Part shown: one piece after another, positions 1 through 8,872 of the stretch
Layout of the letters: each line of letters begins with the position of its first letter
Position numbering within the stretch: the stretch's first letter is position 1
NCBI GenBank assembly: GCA_021781555.1
Contig: JAJXWQ010000013.1
Span: 1-59,719 of the forward strand
Reading direction: 5' to 3'
Length of the DNA stretch: 59,719 nucleotides
Source of the DNA: a bacterium
GTDB lineage: Bacteria; Cyanobacteriota; Sericytochromatia; S15B-MN24; VGJW01
Program-made: the position numbers and the translations under genes
The notes under the pieces: model-generated
The model's database searches: none
What the model saw: only the letters and a program-made list of their open reading frames with translations
Told to the model about the DNA's origin: nothing

Positions 1-1
1 C

Positions 2-937
2 ACCTACACGCTCTGGTCGGCCGGCCCGTCAGGCGGCGACGTGATCGTGGCAGAGCTGTCCTGGGACACGCTGCACCAGAACATCCAGATCCGGATGGCA
101 CCCGGCCTCTCGGGTAACGTCGTGAACGGCTCGGTCAGCGGCTATCAGCTCTGGCCGGTAACCAACGGCGGCTCGGCGACGGTAAACAACCCCTACCAGA
201 TCAACGTGCTCTGCTGGGCTGACAAGAGCGGCGTCTCGATCGTCACCAAGGACTCGGCCGCCCGCTCGAACTACAAGACGCACTTCGCCTTCGGGATCTT
301 GACCCGGTGGCCGTCCATGGTGCCCACGGCCGCAGGCCAGGCGAACAAGGACTACACGGCGATCTTCTACACCCTGCCCACGCAGACCGGCACCAACGCC
401 TCGCAGGCCTACGGCTCGAACATCGGGGCTCCGGGAAGTAACACGGGTTACATGGGCTCGAACTACCAGCCGCTGCACAACGGCCCCACGGCCAACGGGT
501 ACTCGGGCAACCGTGACTTCCAGTCGCAGCTCGTCTTCAACGCGATCATGGTCTTCCAGAACTACGGCGACGCCTCGCGGAACTGGGTGCCCAACTTCCT
601 CGACCGCGGCGGCATGCTCGACACGGACAGCACCGGTAACGAGAACAATGCCGATTACACCGACAACTTCCGCCAGCCTATGGTGCGCCAACCCACCTTC
701 GGGACCGACGGCCTGTTCCACATGCGCCGGGAAGTCGTCTGGCAGGCCAAGAACACCACCGACGCCGCGCCGCTCACCCGAGGCACCATGCCCGCGACCT
801 TCGTCTTCTGCGGCGTGAATGCCGGTAATGACGGCAATCCCGTCGTCGCCGGCACAGAGACCTACACCATCACCAACATCAACCTCGGGTTCTGGCCGGC
901 CATGAACCCGAACGGTTTTGCCATCCGCTCGGCGTAA
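2..937 (+). CDS. Phage virion/tail protein, 5' end missing
   Basis: The reading frame is open to the window edge, so the N-terminus is missing; a GTG at 41 lies inside the continuing frame and is probably not the true start. The visible 311 residues are rich in Asn, Gly, Thr and aromatic residues, with no catalytic motif, signal peptide or membrane segment, typical of an extracellular beta-rich virion protein. It is followed after 15 nt by the next late gene, which has its own GGGAGG ribosome site. Position upstream of tail-fibre-like and lysis genes supports a structural role in a prophage or tailocin. I do not recognise a specific family. Confidence 0.6.
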   Translation, partial: TYTLWSAGPSGGDVIVAELSWDTLHQNIQIRMAPGLSGNVVNGSVSGYQLWPVTNGGSATVNNPYQINVLCWADKSGVSIVTKDSAARSNYKTHFAFGILTRWPSMVPTAAGQANKDYTAIFYTLPTQTGTNASQAYGSNIGAPGSNTGYMGSNYQPLHNGPTANGYSGNRDFQSQLVFNAIMVFQNYGDASRNWVPNFLDRGGMLDTDSTGNENNADYTDNFRQPMVRQPTFGTDGLFHMRREVVWQAKNTTDAAPLTRGTMPATFVFCGVNAGNDGNPVVAGTETYTITNINLGFWPAMNPNGFAIRSA

Positions 938-952
938 GGGAGGTGGGCGCCC

Positions 953-2428
953 ATGCCCTTACCGCCTACCCTGACGGCGGATGACGCCAACCCCGCCTTC
1001 GTTGGCACCTTCGAGGCCTACCTCGCCTCGGGCGACTCCCCGGCCCTCGGCGACGACTTCCCGACGACCGAGGTCAGCTGGCCCGGGGCGATCGCCGAAT
1101 CCGATCTTTCCGCGAGCGACGCCTGGGCTATCCAGGATGGCGATCCGGCCAACCCGCCGGCGAGCTACACCGGCGCCGTGGAAGAGGCGGCCCTGCCGAT
1201 CGCCGGGACGCTCTTCGCCGGCACGGATTTCAAGGTCGCCGCCGCGAGCTTTCTGGGCGGGTTCCTCGGGTACGTCGGCGGGGTCGATGGCAGCGATACC
1301 TCTCTCGCAACGCCGTCGTCGCCCGATTACGGCCCCGTCCGGACCAACCAGGGAGCTGCTGGCGCGGTCTTCCCGCCCACCCTCGGTACCGACGAGACGA
1401 ACCCCCAGTTCGTCGGAACCTTCGAGGGATATCGGGTCCCTCTGCCCGAGGCAATGCAGTCGCCGCTCGCCTCGGACGGGCAGATCGTCACCGACCTCTC
1501 CGCCGGGGCGATCGGCCAGAACCAGCTGACCGACCCGGCCGGATCCCAGGCACAGCTCGACGGCGAGTTCGACGTCTTCGTCGGCGAACTCCAGCCGCCC
1601 TTCACGACTAGCCGGCTGCCGCGGCTGGCCTTCGGGCCGTTCATCAACCTCTCCGGGCTCACGTACCAGATCGAGCTCGACGCCTTCGCCAAGTTCGGCC
1701 TCTCCCAGATCCAGTACCGGATCTACGCCAACGACCAGGCCACCCCGCCCTTCAACGTCATCAACCTCGCAGGGCAGGCAAGCTACACCACCAGCCTTAT
1801 CCTCACCCTCGACAGCCCGGCGGCCACGCTGCACGCCGACGCCATCCTGGCCGACAGCTTCGGCAACGTGGCCACGCAGTCGGTTGCGCTGCGCGGCGTC
1901 CCGGACACCAGCCCCCCGACGGCGCCGCCGTTCCTCTACGTGGTCGAGCTTTCGGACGGCACCTGGCTCTTCGTCTGGGGCCCCTCGACCGATGACTTCC
2001 TGGTCGACCACTACCAGATCGACCAGGTCGACTCGAGCGGCGACCTCATCACCAACCTCGCAGCAAACCTCAAGGCCAACTACTACCTCTGGCCGGGCGC
2101 TGCGGCCGGCAACTCCTACCGCGTGCTGGCCTTCGACCTGGCCGGAAACGTGTCGCCCAGCAGCCCGATAGCCAAGGCGATAGCGGTCGCGACGGAAGCC
2201 ACGCCCGTCGAGATCACCGAGGTCATGGCCGAGCAGGTGCCCGATACCGCGTCCATCCAAGTGAGTTGGGTGGTCACACCGCAAGGCACGGCCTGCACCG
2301 CCCAGATCGTCGACGGCCTGGACCGCCCGATCAGCTTACCCGTCACGTCCGCCACCGGCACGGCAACCCTCACGATCCCTGAGGCCGTCTCGGCGGGCCT
2401 TTACCGGGTCAGGGTGACGGCGGCATGA
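953..2428 (+). CDS. Phage tail-associated protein with internal repeat and FN3 domain
   Basis: The ATG follows GGGAGG by about 9 nt. The 491-residue protein has two visible parts. Residues about 2-55 and about 140-190 share a repeated unit beginning PPTL, with D-x-NP-x-FVGTFE in both copies, so an N-terminal module is duplicated. Residues about 320-405 look like a fibronectin type III domain: a DTSPPTAP opening, W-GPSTDD, and V-DHYQI. FN3 domains are common in phage tail and baseplate proteins and usually contact the host surface. Its stop overlaps the next start by ATGA, implying translational coupling. The exact virion position is inference. Confidence 0.6.
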   Translation: MPLPPTLTADDANPAFVGTFEAYLASGDSPALGDDFPTTEVSWPGAIAESDLSASDAWAIQDGDPANPPASYTGAVEEAALPIAGTLFAGTDFKVAAASFLGGFLGYVGGVDGSDTSLATPSSPDYGPVRTNQGAAGAVFPPTLGTDETNPQFVGTFEGYRVPLPEAMQSPLASDGQIVTDLSAGAIGQNQLTDPAGSQAQLDGEFDVFVGELQPPFTTSRLPRLAFGPFINLSGLTYQIELDAFAKFGLSQIQYRIYANDQATPPFNVINLAGQASYTTSLILTLDSPAATLHADAILADSFGNVATQSVALRGVPDTSPPTAPPFLYVVELSDGTWLFVWGPSTDDFLVDHYQIDQVDSSGDLITNLAANLKANYYLWPGAAAGNSYRVLAFDLAGNVSPSSPIAKAIAVATEATPVEITEVMAEQVPDTASIQVSWVVTPQGTACTAQIVDGLDRPISLPVTSATGTATLTIPEAVSAGLYRVRVTAA

Positions 2429-3063
2429 CGACCACCTACTCGCAGAACTTCGCCTACATCCCCCTGCCCGAGCCCGAGGGGCAGTGGCCGGCGACGCCCG
2501 ACGCGACGATCGCCCGCATCCCCGATCACGTGGCGATCGCCCAAGGCCAGCTGGCCGAGCAGTTCCGCAACTCCCCGAACCTCCAGGCTCTGGTCGGTAT
2601 CCTCGCCGGACGCGCCCAGGATCTCGAGGACGCCTTCTGGTCCATCTACGCCGGTCGGCCCTTCCCCGTCGCCCAGGGGGACGCGCTGTCCCGCTGGGGT
2701 AAAGCCGTCGGCGAGCCGCGCCCGACCTCAGGTCTGACTGCCACCAGCGACGTCGCCTACTTCGGGCTGGTCAAGGCCAAGATCCTTGAGAACGTCAGCG
2801 AAGGGATGCCGGAAGCCGCCCTCGGCCTGTTCCGGGACCTCGGAGCTGTGGGTGTCTTCTACGGCGAACCGGGCAACTATGCCGTCGAGATCGCCTACGT
2901 GGGCGACCTGGTGGTCAGCGACGCCGACCTCGTGGCAATGCTCACGGTCGCCCTGCCGCCGGTCAGCCTGGCGATCGCCCAGGCCGCCCAGAGCGGTCCC
3001 TTCGGATTCGACGACCAGTCCCTGGGCTTCGACCAGGGGCAGCTCTCGCGGGCCCTGACCTGA
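2425..3063 (+). CDS. DUF2612-like phage baseplate/tail protein
   Basis: The 212-residue protein starts in an ATGA overlap with the FN3 protein. The central segment reads like the DUF2612 phage family: a helix with QFRNSPNLQALVGIL, then DLEDAFW, a GDALSRWGK block and a following region with KAKILENVSEGM. Proteins of this kind lie in phage late operons beside baseplate and fibre genes and are thought to be structural. There is no signal peptide or membrane segment. The C-terminus (FGFDDQSLGFDQGQL) is a low-complexity Gly/Phe/Gln tail. Family assignment is by memory of the pattern, not a profile search. Confidence 0.6.
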   Translation: MTTTYSQNFAYIPLPEPEGQWPATPDATIARIPDHVAIAQGQLAEQFRNSPNLQALVGILAGRAQDLEDAFWSIYAGRPFPVAQGDALSRWGKAVGEPRPTSGLTATSDVAYFGLVKAKILENVSEGMPEAALGLFRDLGAVGVFYGEPGNYAVEIAYVGDLVVSDADLVAMLTVALPPVSLAIAQAAQSGPFGFDDQSLGFDQGQLSRALT

Positions 3064-3112
3064 CGATCCGATCACCGTCTCGTGTTTTGCCGATTACCAG
3101 GAGTGCCTCAGG

Positions 3113-4621
3113 ATGCCGAATCCCAAGCCCACCTCGGTCATGGCGTGGGCCACCAACCCGCCGACAGGGGCCCTGCTCGAGCCGTCGTCAGCCCTGGTCA
3201 CGAACGGCTACAGCCAGAACAGCAAGCCGGCCTACAACCACTTCAACTGGCTGCTCAACAACATCGGCCAGTGGCTGGCCTACCTTTCGACCCTCGACCA
3301 GTCGTTCACCTGGCAGAACAACGGGCTCTTCAGCGCCGACCCGACAATCTTCGGCCCGGCGGGTACCGTGGCCGACGGCAGCGACGCGCGCGTCCAGAAC
3401 GCCGGGGCCTACTCGGGCTTTGCGCTCTACTACAGCCCGCTCGGCCCAATGCCCGCCGGTCCCAGCTGGAACGCGTTCTACAACGACGGCGGCGCCAACT
3501 TCCTCCCCTACAAGGCCGGCATGCCGGCCTTCCGGTCGTACCTCGATCCTGCGTCGGGCTTGCTGCGATTCACGGCCTCGAGCGGCGCGGCGGCCCTCGG
3601 TACCCCGATCGCGTGGACCGACGCCATCGCCGTGACACCGGACGGCAAGGTCCTGGTCAACCGGACGGTCGATGACGGCACCGGGGCGGTGCATCAGGCC
3701 AATGGCGCGGCTTCCGGCTTTGGCTTCTACGCTCTGCCGGTCGGGCCGTCGCTCGACTTCTTCGGGTTCGGCTGGAATTGCTTCTTCAACCCGCAGACCT
3801 CGACGCCGCAGTACTTCTCGAACGCACCCGCCTACTGGATGGGCTGGGTGCCGGCCGGGGTCTGGAACGGAGCGTCGATGATGTCGGCGCTCTTCCTGCG
3901 GATGGGAGCCGGTGGGGCGAACGCGGCAAAGACTGACCTCTTTCCCACCTCGGGCGACACCGGGCCGGCGGTCGCTTTCACCCCAGACGGCCGGATGTTC
4001 CTCGGGAACGTGGCCGGAGGCTTTTTCACTGACGACGGCTCTGGCGCCAAGGTCCAGGTCTTCGGCGGTGTCTCGGCGCATGGCGACGTGTCGTCCAGCC
4101 GCGTTCTCGCGGGCACGACCGACGACAAGACCGGCGCCACGGTCCAGGGCAAGGCCATCAGCGAGGCGGGACAGCTCCTGGCAAACCGCTACCTCGGCAT
4201 CTCGGCCCAGGCCGCCGACTCGGCCAAGCTCGGGGGCCAGGCGCCCTGGAATTACGCGGCTGCCAGTGCCGTCAGCTCGCTCCAGACCCGCGTCAACGGC
4301 CTCGTCACGTACGGCGATGGGGTCGTCATTCCGAAGCTCTACACCAACACTGTCGAGTACACGACCGACAGCAACGGGTACTTCAACGAGGCCAACACGT
4401 CGCCGACGATCGACCTGTCGTCCTACCTCTCGACGATCTACGGGGCGATCGCCACCGTCAACTACAACAACGCCAGCGGCCAGGCTTCCTGGGGCAACAC
4501 CTGGGTCGAGATCGGTGCAGGCAACGACAACGTCCCTGCCGGCCACATCCGGATCTCGGGATTCTGCCAGGGGATGGCCAACATGAAGGTGACCGTCGGC
4601 TACCTGGTGTTCGGTAGCTAG
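3113..4621 (+). CDS. Phage tail fibre-like protein
   Basis: The ATG is preceded by CAGGAG and a second CAGG closer to the start. The 502 residues begin with MPNPKPTSVMAWAT and a block (YSQNSKPAYNHFNWLLNN) resembling the N-terminal attachment region of phage fibres. The middle is Gly/Asn/Thr-rich with repeating predicted beta strands. A GQAPWNYA segment near residue 380 and a following short helix are compatible with trimeric fibre architecture. Neighbours on both sides are late structural genes on the same strand with short gaps. Receptor-binding function is inference from context. Confidence 0.55.
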   Translation: MPNPKPTSVMAWATNPPTGALLEPSSALVTNGYSQNSKPAYNHFNWLLNNIGQWLAYLSTLDQSFTWQNNGLFSADPTIFGPAGTVADGSDARVQNAGAYSGFALYYSPLGPMPAGPSWNAFYNDGGANFLPYKAGMPAFRSYLDPASGLLRFTASSGAAALGTPIAWTDAIAVTPDGKVLVNRTVDDGTGAVHQANGAASGFGFYALPVGPSLDFFGFGWNCFFNPQTSTPQYFSNAPAYWMGWVPAGVWNGASMMSALFLRMGAGGANAAKTDLFPTSGDTGPAVAFTPDGRMFLGNVAGGFFTDDGSGAKVQVFGGVSAHGDVSSSRVLAGTTDDKTGATVQGKAISEAGQLLANRYLGISAQAADSAKLGGQAPWNYAAASAVSSLQTRVNGLVTYGDGVVIPKLYTNTVEYTTDSNGYFNEANTSPTIDLSSYLSTIYGAIATVNYNNASGQASWGNTWVEIGAGNDNVPAGHIRISGFCQGMANMKVTVGYLVFGS

Positions 4622-4625
4622 AGCG

Positions 4626-4997
4626 ATGCCTCTGCTTACCTTCGATTTCGCCGGCCCTTACGCCCCCGACCAGGCGGCCACCTGGCAGTTCTCGGACGCC
4701 ACCTGGAAGGATGCCAACGGCAACCCGGTCGACATGACCGGATACACGGCCAAGATGCAGATCCGGCCGGATCACTCGCCCACGAGCGCCCCCTACGACG
4801 TGCTCACCACGGCCGACGGCACGATCGCCCTGGGGGCAAACGGCGTCCTCGCGATCAACGTGCCTGCAACGCGCACGGTCCGCTACAGCTGGGGCGTTGG
4901 CTACTACGACTTCAAGGTGACATCCCCGACGGGCATCGTCACCACCCTGCTGGCCGGCCGCGTGATGCCGAACCAGGCAGCGACATACCCGTCATGA
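4626..4997 (+). CDS. Small phage structural protein (upper baseplate-like)
   Basis: This 123-residue protein starts 5 nt after the fibre-like gene's stop. Its pattern, an opening beta strand, then W-KDANGNPVDMTGYTAKMQIR and a closing YYDFKVTSP-G segment, matches small beta-sandwich proteins found beside fibre genes in many prophages, where a G-x-P-x-D-x-T-G-Y-x-A-x-M-x-I-R block is recurrent. It has no catalytic motif. A minor tail or baseplate ornament is likely. The assignment rests on this motif and on the gene order. Confidence 0.5.
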   Translation: MPLLTFDFAGPYAPDQAATWQFSDATWKDANGNPVDMTGYTAKMQIRPDHSPTSAPYDVLTTADGTIALGANGVLAINVPATRTVRYSWGVGYYDFKVTSPTGIVTTLLAGRVMPNQAATYPS

Positions 4998-5055
4998 GAG
5001 CGCGTCCCACCACCGGCCATGGATCTGATGTACGGGCCTCGAGGCGAGTGTCCCG

Positions 5056-5478
5056 ATGAACTCCGGATACATCGTCATCCAGAGCCGACCCCAGTCCATC
5101 GTCATCTCGGGCAGCGGAGCCGCCGCGCCGGAGAAGGGCCGTGTCGACCTGAGCCAGCAAACGGTCACCGCGGGCGAGGACTTCGGCCAGACCCAGGACC
5201 TGGGCAACCCCCTGTCGGCGACTCTCTACATCTGGCTGAACGGCCTGCCGCTGCCGCAGCAGGCCAAGGTGACCGTCTACGCGAGCCCGACCGGCGCGGA
5301 CTGGTACCCGGTCTTCGCTTTCGAATGGGATGCCACGCAGCCCGGCCAGCCCGGCGACGTCGTGCAGATCCCGCCGGCAGCGATGTACAAGGCCAGCAGC
5401 GACACCAGCTGGGCCGGCTCGGCGACCGCTCCGGCCGTCCAGCTCGAGATCCAGCTTTCATACGGCGGTGCGCCGTGA
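5056..5478 (+). CDS. Hypothetical phage late protein
   Basis: A 140-residue protein starting at ATG 5056 behind a weak GAGG-like site. It is predicted to be mostly beta strand, with no signal peptide and no Cys. The central TVYASPTGADWYPVFAF segment resembles small beta-sandwich virion proteins that report a measured or sampled value domain, but I do not recognise a family. It lies between two other small late genes with gaps of about 40-60 nt, so co-transcription is likely. A structural or decoration role is the most economical inference. Confidence 0.45.
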   Translation: MNSGYIVIQSRPQSIVISGSGAAAPEKGRVDLSQQTVTAGEDFGQTQDLGNPLSATLYIWLNGLPLPQQAKVTVYASPTGADWYPVFAFEWDATQPGQPGDVVQIPPAAMYKASSDTSWAGSATAPAVQLEIQLSYGGAP

Positions 5479-5518
5479 CCCTCGCCCCTCGACCATTCCT
5501 GACGTCCAGAGGTAACCG

Positions 5519-5770
5519 ATGATCGTCTCGCAGAACGGCACCATCGTCGGCGGAGGGATCGGCGGCACGCCGGCCTCGTATTCGCTCCTCCTGGCGCCTT
5601 CTGCCGCGCCGGTCGTCGTCGAGCACCCGCTGGGCGTCCAGCCGTCATCCGTCGCCTTCGTGGACGCTGGGGGGATCCCGCACGAGGTCGACTGGACCTG
5701 CGACACGGCCTTTCCGTTCGCCGTCCACCTGGCAGCCATCATCGAGGCCGGCACGCTCACCATCAGCTAA
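5519..5770 (+). CDS. Small hypothetical phage late protein
   Basis: An 83-residue ORF with AGAGGT 5 nt before its ATG. It is Gly/Ala/Val-rich at the N-terminus and contains a W-T-C-D segment, predicted to be beta-rich. The PLGVQPSSVAFVDAGG stretch has the feel of a short fibre-tip or chaperone-like protein, but there is no diagnostic motif. The 210-nt gap that follows contains GC-rich inverted repeats but no T-tract, and ends in AGGAGG before the next fibre gene. I give no function. Confidence 0.45.
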   Translation: MIVSQNGTIVGGGIGGTPASYSLLLAPSAAPVVVEHPLGVQPSSVAFVDAGGIPHEVDWTCDTAFPFAVHLAAIIEAGTLTIS

Positions 5771-5980
5771 TCCTTTCCGACACCGCCTCTGGCGACCGCT
5801 CAAAGGCGGCGGCCGCTCAACATTCCGGGGCCACGGCGCCGCGCCGCGGCGGCCCAATCTTGACCGTGCGCCGCCGAGATGCAGGCACGCACGCGGACCA
5901 CTCTGGAACGCTCACCCCCCAAATGACCCTCACCTGCCGCAGTTGCGGCCAATCGCGCCCCTGGCGCAGGAGGTTTTCCC

Positions 5981-7036
5981 ATGGCCCGAACCTTCGACAC
6001 CGACATCCTGGTCCTGTCTCCCGCCCCCACCCAGGCCGGGCACGTCACCCGCAAGGACTACGTGGACGGCCAGATCGCCAAGATGCTGCCACTGGCGGGC
6101 GGCACCTTGACCGGAGCTCTCAACCTCGCGGCCGATCCCACTGCCGGCCTCCAGGCCGCAACCAAGCAGTACGTCGACAACGTCAGCCAGGGCCTCCAGG
6201 CCAAGAACTCCGTCCAGACCGTCGCCGACGCGGCCCTGCCTGCCTACTCGTTCGCCAACAACGTGCTCACCGCGACGGCCAATGGCGCCCTGCCGGCACT
6301 CGGCGGCTACACCCCGGTGGCTGGCGATCGCGTCCTGGTGGTAGCCGAGACCGGGGCCAATGCCGGCTACAACGGCGTCTACGTCGTCACGAACGCCGGC
6401 AGCTCGACTGCGGCCTGGGTGCTGACCCGGGCCGTGGACATGGACGACGACACCGAGGTCGTGGTCGGCGATCACTTCCTCATCGACCAGGGGACCCACA
6501 TCGGCGAGATGTGGATGCTCTCGTCCAAGACCGGCACGCTGGACGCGGCGGGCTCGGTCCTGAACTTCACCAAAATGCAATTCGGCAACGCCTACAGCGC
6601 CGACGGCACGACCCTCGAGCTTACGGGCTACGAGTTCAGCGTCAAGGCGCAGGGCATCGGCCCGGCCCAGCTCGGTGCGGTCGCCGTCGTCAACGGCGGC
6701 CTGGCCGGCGGCAACGGCGCCGCCCTGTCGGTGGACGTCGACGGCGCGTCGATCGACGTGAGTGCCACGGGCCAGGTCGAGCTCAAGAACGTGGCGCCCA
6801 GCAAGATTGGCTCCCTGGTCAGCGGGACGAACGCGGGCGCCATCGCAAGCCTGACGCCCTACAACATCGTCCACAACGCGGGCTACAAGAAGGGCTTCCC
6901 GCTCTTCTTCGATCCTGTCGCCCTCACCCCCATCGAGGTGGACTGGGCCTTCGTGGACGCCAACACCATCTCGGTGACGACCTTCCGCAGCTACGCCGCG
7001 GGCGCGCTCGGTTACCTATTCCTCGGCGCCGCATAG
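5981..7036 (+). CDS. Phage tail fibre protein with fibre repeat
   Basis: The ATG follows CAGGAGG by about 8 nt. The 351-residue protein carries a recognisable phage tail fibre repeat near residues 33-62: GGTLTGALNLAADPTA followed by A-TKQYVDN. A short copy of the same kind, KDYVDGQI, precedes it near residues 24-31. The rest is Gly/Ala/Asn-rich beta structure typical of a shaft and tip. It is the last large late gene before the lysis cluster and ends just before a strong GC-rich hairpin. Receptor binding is established for this family in general and inferred here. Confidence 0.7.
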   Translation: MARTFDTDILVLSPAPTQAGHVTRKDYVDGQIAKMLPLAGGTLTGALNLAADPTAGLQAATKQYVDNVSQGLQAKNSVQTVADAALPAYSFANNVLTATANGALPALGGYTPVAGDRVLVVAETGANAGYNGVYVVTNAGSSTAAWVLTRAVDMDDDTEVVVGDHFLIDQGTHIGEMWMLSSKTGTLDAAGSVLNFTKMQFGNAYSADGTTLELTGYEFSVKAQGIGPAQLGAVAVVNGGLAGGNGAALSVDVDGASIDVSATGQVELKNVAPSKIGSLVSGTNAGAIASLTPYNIVHNAGYKKGFPLFFDPVALTPIEVDWAFVDANTISVTTFRSYAAGALGYLFLGAA

Positions 7037-7052
7037 GCGTCGGCCACCGCCT

Positions 7053-7082
7053 GGCCCCCGGAGTCCTCTGGCTCCGGGGGCC
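7053..7082 (+). terminator. GC-rich hairpin after tail fibre gene
   Basis: An 11-bp perfect stem (GGCCCCCGGAG / CTCCGGGGGCC) with an 8-nt loop begins 16 nt after the fibre stop codon. It lacks a clean T-run afterwards (GATCGTTACTG), so it may be a partial terminator, a processing site or an mRNA stabiliser rather than a full rho-independent terminator. Confidence 0.45.
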
Positions 7083-7124
7083 GATCGTTACTGCCTGACT
7101 CCCAGACCCTTGAAGGAGACCGCG

Positions 7125-7559
7125 ATGTCGTCCAGGAGATCCTCTGCACCCAAGGCGCACTCAAGCGCCACCGCCTCGGCCCGCATTTCGAAGCCCGCCA
7201 GCTCGCCGCCCGGTGCCGACCCGGCGGCCATCTCGCCCACCCCATCGAAACCACCCGGTCCCTCGCCCGAGCAGTTGGCGATCGAGCGTCACGCAGCGAG
7301 CCGCCAGCGACTGGCCGAGCACGTGGCTACCGCCCACCGCCACATCGCCTCGGACATCGGCGCCGCCAGGCAGCGTCTGGCCGAGCTCCAGGCCAAGGCC
7401 TGGAAGCTGGGCCTCGAGCGGCGCCGTCTGGTCGAGCGGATCGCCGAGATCGACCTCGACCTGCGCGAGGCCGAAAAGGCCGAGAAGATCGAGGAAGGGG
7501 CGATCGAGGCGTATTTGCGGGCCCAAGCTCGGGTGCAGCCGCCGCCGGAGCTGGTGTGA
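7125..7559 (+). CDS. Coiled-coil phage protein
   Basis: I chose ATG 7125 because GAAGGAG sits 7 nt upstream; an in-frame TTG at 7110 overlaps that site. The 144-residue product has a Ser/Pro/Ala-rich disordered N-terminus of about 50 residues and then a long charged helix (about 55-135) with heptad-like Leu/Ala spacing and many Arg/Glu, indicating a coiled coil. No membrane segment is seen. It lies between the fibre and holin-like genes, and its stop overlaps the next ATG (TGATG). Function unknown; a scaffold or lysis accessory is possible. Confidence 0.5.
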   Translation: MSSRRSSAPKAHSSATASARISKPASSPPGADPAAISPTPSKPPGPSPEQLAIERHAASRQRLAEHVATAHRHIASDIGAARQRLAELQAKAWKLGLERRRLVERIAEIDLDLREAEKAEKIEEGAIEAYLRAQARVQPPPELV

Positions 7560-7828
7560 TGGTCGCCTTGCCCAGCTACCTGGCGGCCACGGCCAGCCTC
7601 AGCGGCGCCGTGAGCGCGCTGGTGTCCGGTGCAGTGGCTTACGGCATCCGAAAGCAGCAGCTCATCGACCTCGAGCAGCGCCTGCACGAGCTTGAAGTGG
7701 CCCTGGTCGGCAAGGCCGAGCGGGGTGACATCGCGGACGACATCGCACGCCTGCAGGCAGCCATCGATCGCCTACAGGACCGGCTCGACCGGATTCTCGA
7801 GCGGCTGAGCGGCGCGCACGCCGGTTGA
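7559..7828 (+). CDS. Small membrane/coiled-coil protein, lysis-cassette candidate
   Basis: An 89-residue protein translated from ATG 7559 in a TGATG overlap (GTG 7556 is also possible). Residues about 4-28 form a hydrophobic Ala/Ser/Val helix that could span the membrane. The remainder is a charged helix with Leu heptads (IDLEQRLHELE, RLQAAIDRLQDRLDRI). This one-helix-plus-coiled-coil layout resembles phage lysis accessories such as haemolysin XhlA-like proteins. Its place just before a holin-like gene and an endolysin supports that idea, but the family is not proven. Confidence 0.5.
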   Translation: MVALPSYLAATASLSGAVSALVSGAVAYGIRKQQLIDLEQRLHELEVALVGKAERGDIADDIARLQAAIDRLQDRLDRILERLSGAHAG

Positions 7829-7874
7829 GGGGCGGGCACGCCGGCTGCGCCCATCGCAAGAAGAGGAGGATCCA

Positions 7875-8135
7875 GTGCTTTCAAGACTTGCCGAACTGAT
7901 TTCCGGCCCCGAGGGCCGCCTCGAAGCTTCCGAGCTCGCCCCCCTGGTGGTCGTGCTGGCGATCGTCGCCGGCGGACTGAGCCTGCACGGACTTCGGCCG
8001 ATCCCGGCCGGCTGGATCGAGCTGCTGGTACCGGTGCTCGGCTGGCACGGCGCCGCCAAGGGATTGAGCCTGCACGCGCAGGCCGTTGCTGGCCGCCCGG
8101 CTGGGGTGACCAAGAAGGAGGATGAACAGGCATGA
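7875..8135 (+). CDS. Holin-like small membrane protein
   Basis: The GTG start at 7875 is set by a strong AGAGGAGGA site 4-10 nt upstream. The 86-residue protein has two hydrophobic stretches, about residues 22-37 and 46-60, joined by a short Gly/Pro turn, and a charged C-terminal tail (TKKEDEQA). This size and topology are typical of phage holins, which form lesions in the inner membrane to release endolysin. The stop overlaps the endolysin start by ATGA, consistent with coupled expression. Holins have little sequence conservation, so the call rests on topology and position. Confidence 0.55.
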   Translation: MLSRLAELISGPEGRLEASELAPLVVVLAIVAGGLSLHGLRPIPAGWIELLVPVLGWHGAAKGLSLHAQAVAGRPAGVTKKEDEQA

Positions 8136-8872
8136 CTACCCCGAAGACGACCGAGGAGAAGTGCTGGGCCATCACGGCCAGCTTCGAGGGCTGCGGTTAC
8201 ACCGGACTGACCGGCAACTTCGACGGCCAAGGCTGGAGCTGGGGCCTCCTGTCGTGGGCCCTGGGCCAGGGCACGCTGCAGCCGCTCATTTTGGCCTGCC
8301 ACGAGGCCGGCCCCGAGACCTTCCGGCGCTGCTGCACCGTCGACGTACCGAACCTGGGCGAGACGGACCTGTCCGAGCAACTCCTGGCGACCTGCCGCAA
8401 GCCCGTCGCCGAGGCCGTCGCCTCGGCGGCCGAGCGTTGCGACGCCGGCAAGCGTCCGCTCGAGCACTGGCGCCGGGTTTTCGAGAACCTCGGTTCCGAG
8501 CCCGGCTTCCAGGCCGTCCAGCGCGCCCACGGTAGGAGCTACATGGACCACGCCCGGGCCATCTTCGCCGAACTCGGCTTCAAGACTGAGCGCGGATTGG
8601 CACTGTGCTTCGATATCGCCGTCCAGGACGGCGGCGTCAAGGCCGAGGCGCGGGCCGCCTTCGAGCGCGAGGCTCCTTCTGGCCCCGAAGAGCAGCGGCT
8701 GGTTGCTCTGGCCGAGGCGGTGGCCTCCTGCGCCGTGCCAGCATTCCAGGATGACGTTCGCAGCCGGAAGCTCTGCGTCGCCACGGGCCGCGGCCACGTC
8801 CACGGGCGCGATTACGACCTTGAGCGGGACTTCGGCCTGACGTTCGGGCCGGTGGTGGAGGCGGAGGGATGA
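8132..8872 (+). CDS. Phage endolysin (chitosanase/lysozyme-superfamily)
   Basis: The 246-residue protein opens with a conserved block: FEG at 18-20 (candidate catalytic Glu19), then TGNFDGQGWSWGLLSWALGQ around 27-46. This matches a phage endolysin group related to GH46 chitosanases and other lysozyme-fold muramidases. A later block (ALCFDIAVQDGGVKAEAR) also fits that group, whose members cut peptidoglycan glycan strands. No signal peptide is present, consistent with holin-dependent release. It is flanked by holin-like and membrane-anchored genes with 4-nt overlaps on both sides, giving a compact lysis cassette. Confidence 0.7.
   Translation: MTTPKTTEEKCWAITASFEGCGYTGLTGNFDGQGWSWGLLSWALGQGTLQPLILACHEAGPETFRRCCTVDVPNLGETDLSEQLLATCRKPVAEAVASAAERCDAGKRPLEHWRRVFENLGSEPGFQAVQRAHGRSYMDHARAIFAELGFKTERGLALCFDIAVQDGGVKAEARAAFEREAPSGPEEQRLVALAEAVASCAVPAFQDDVRSRKLCVATGRGHVHGRDYDLERDFGLTFGPVVEAEG

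Noticed and set aside
5860-7098. 412-residue Arg/Gly/His-rich ORF overlapping the tail fibre
   Set aside because: It is a shifted frame of the tail fibre gene, has no ribosome site and has shadow composition; a CRSCGQSRPW near its start is the only protein-like hint.
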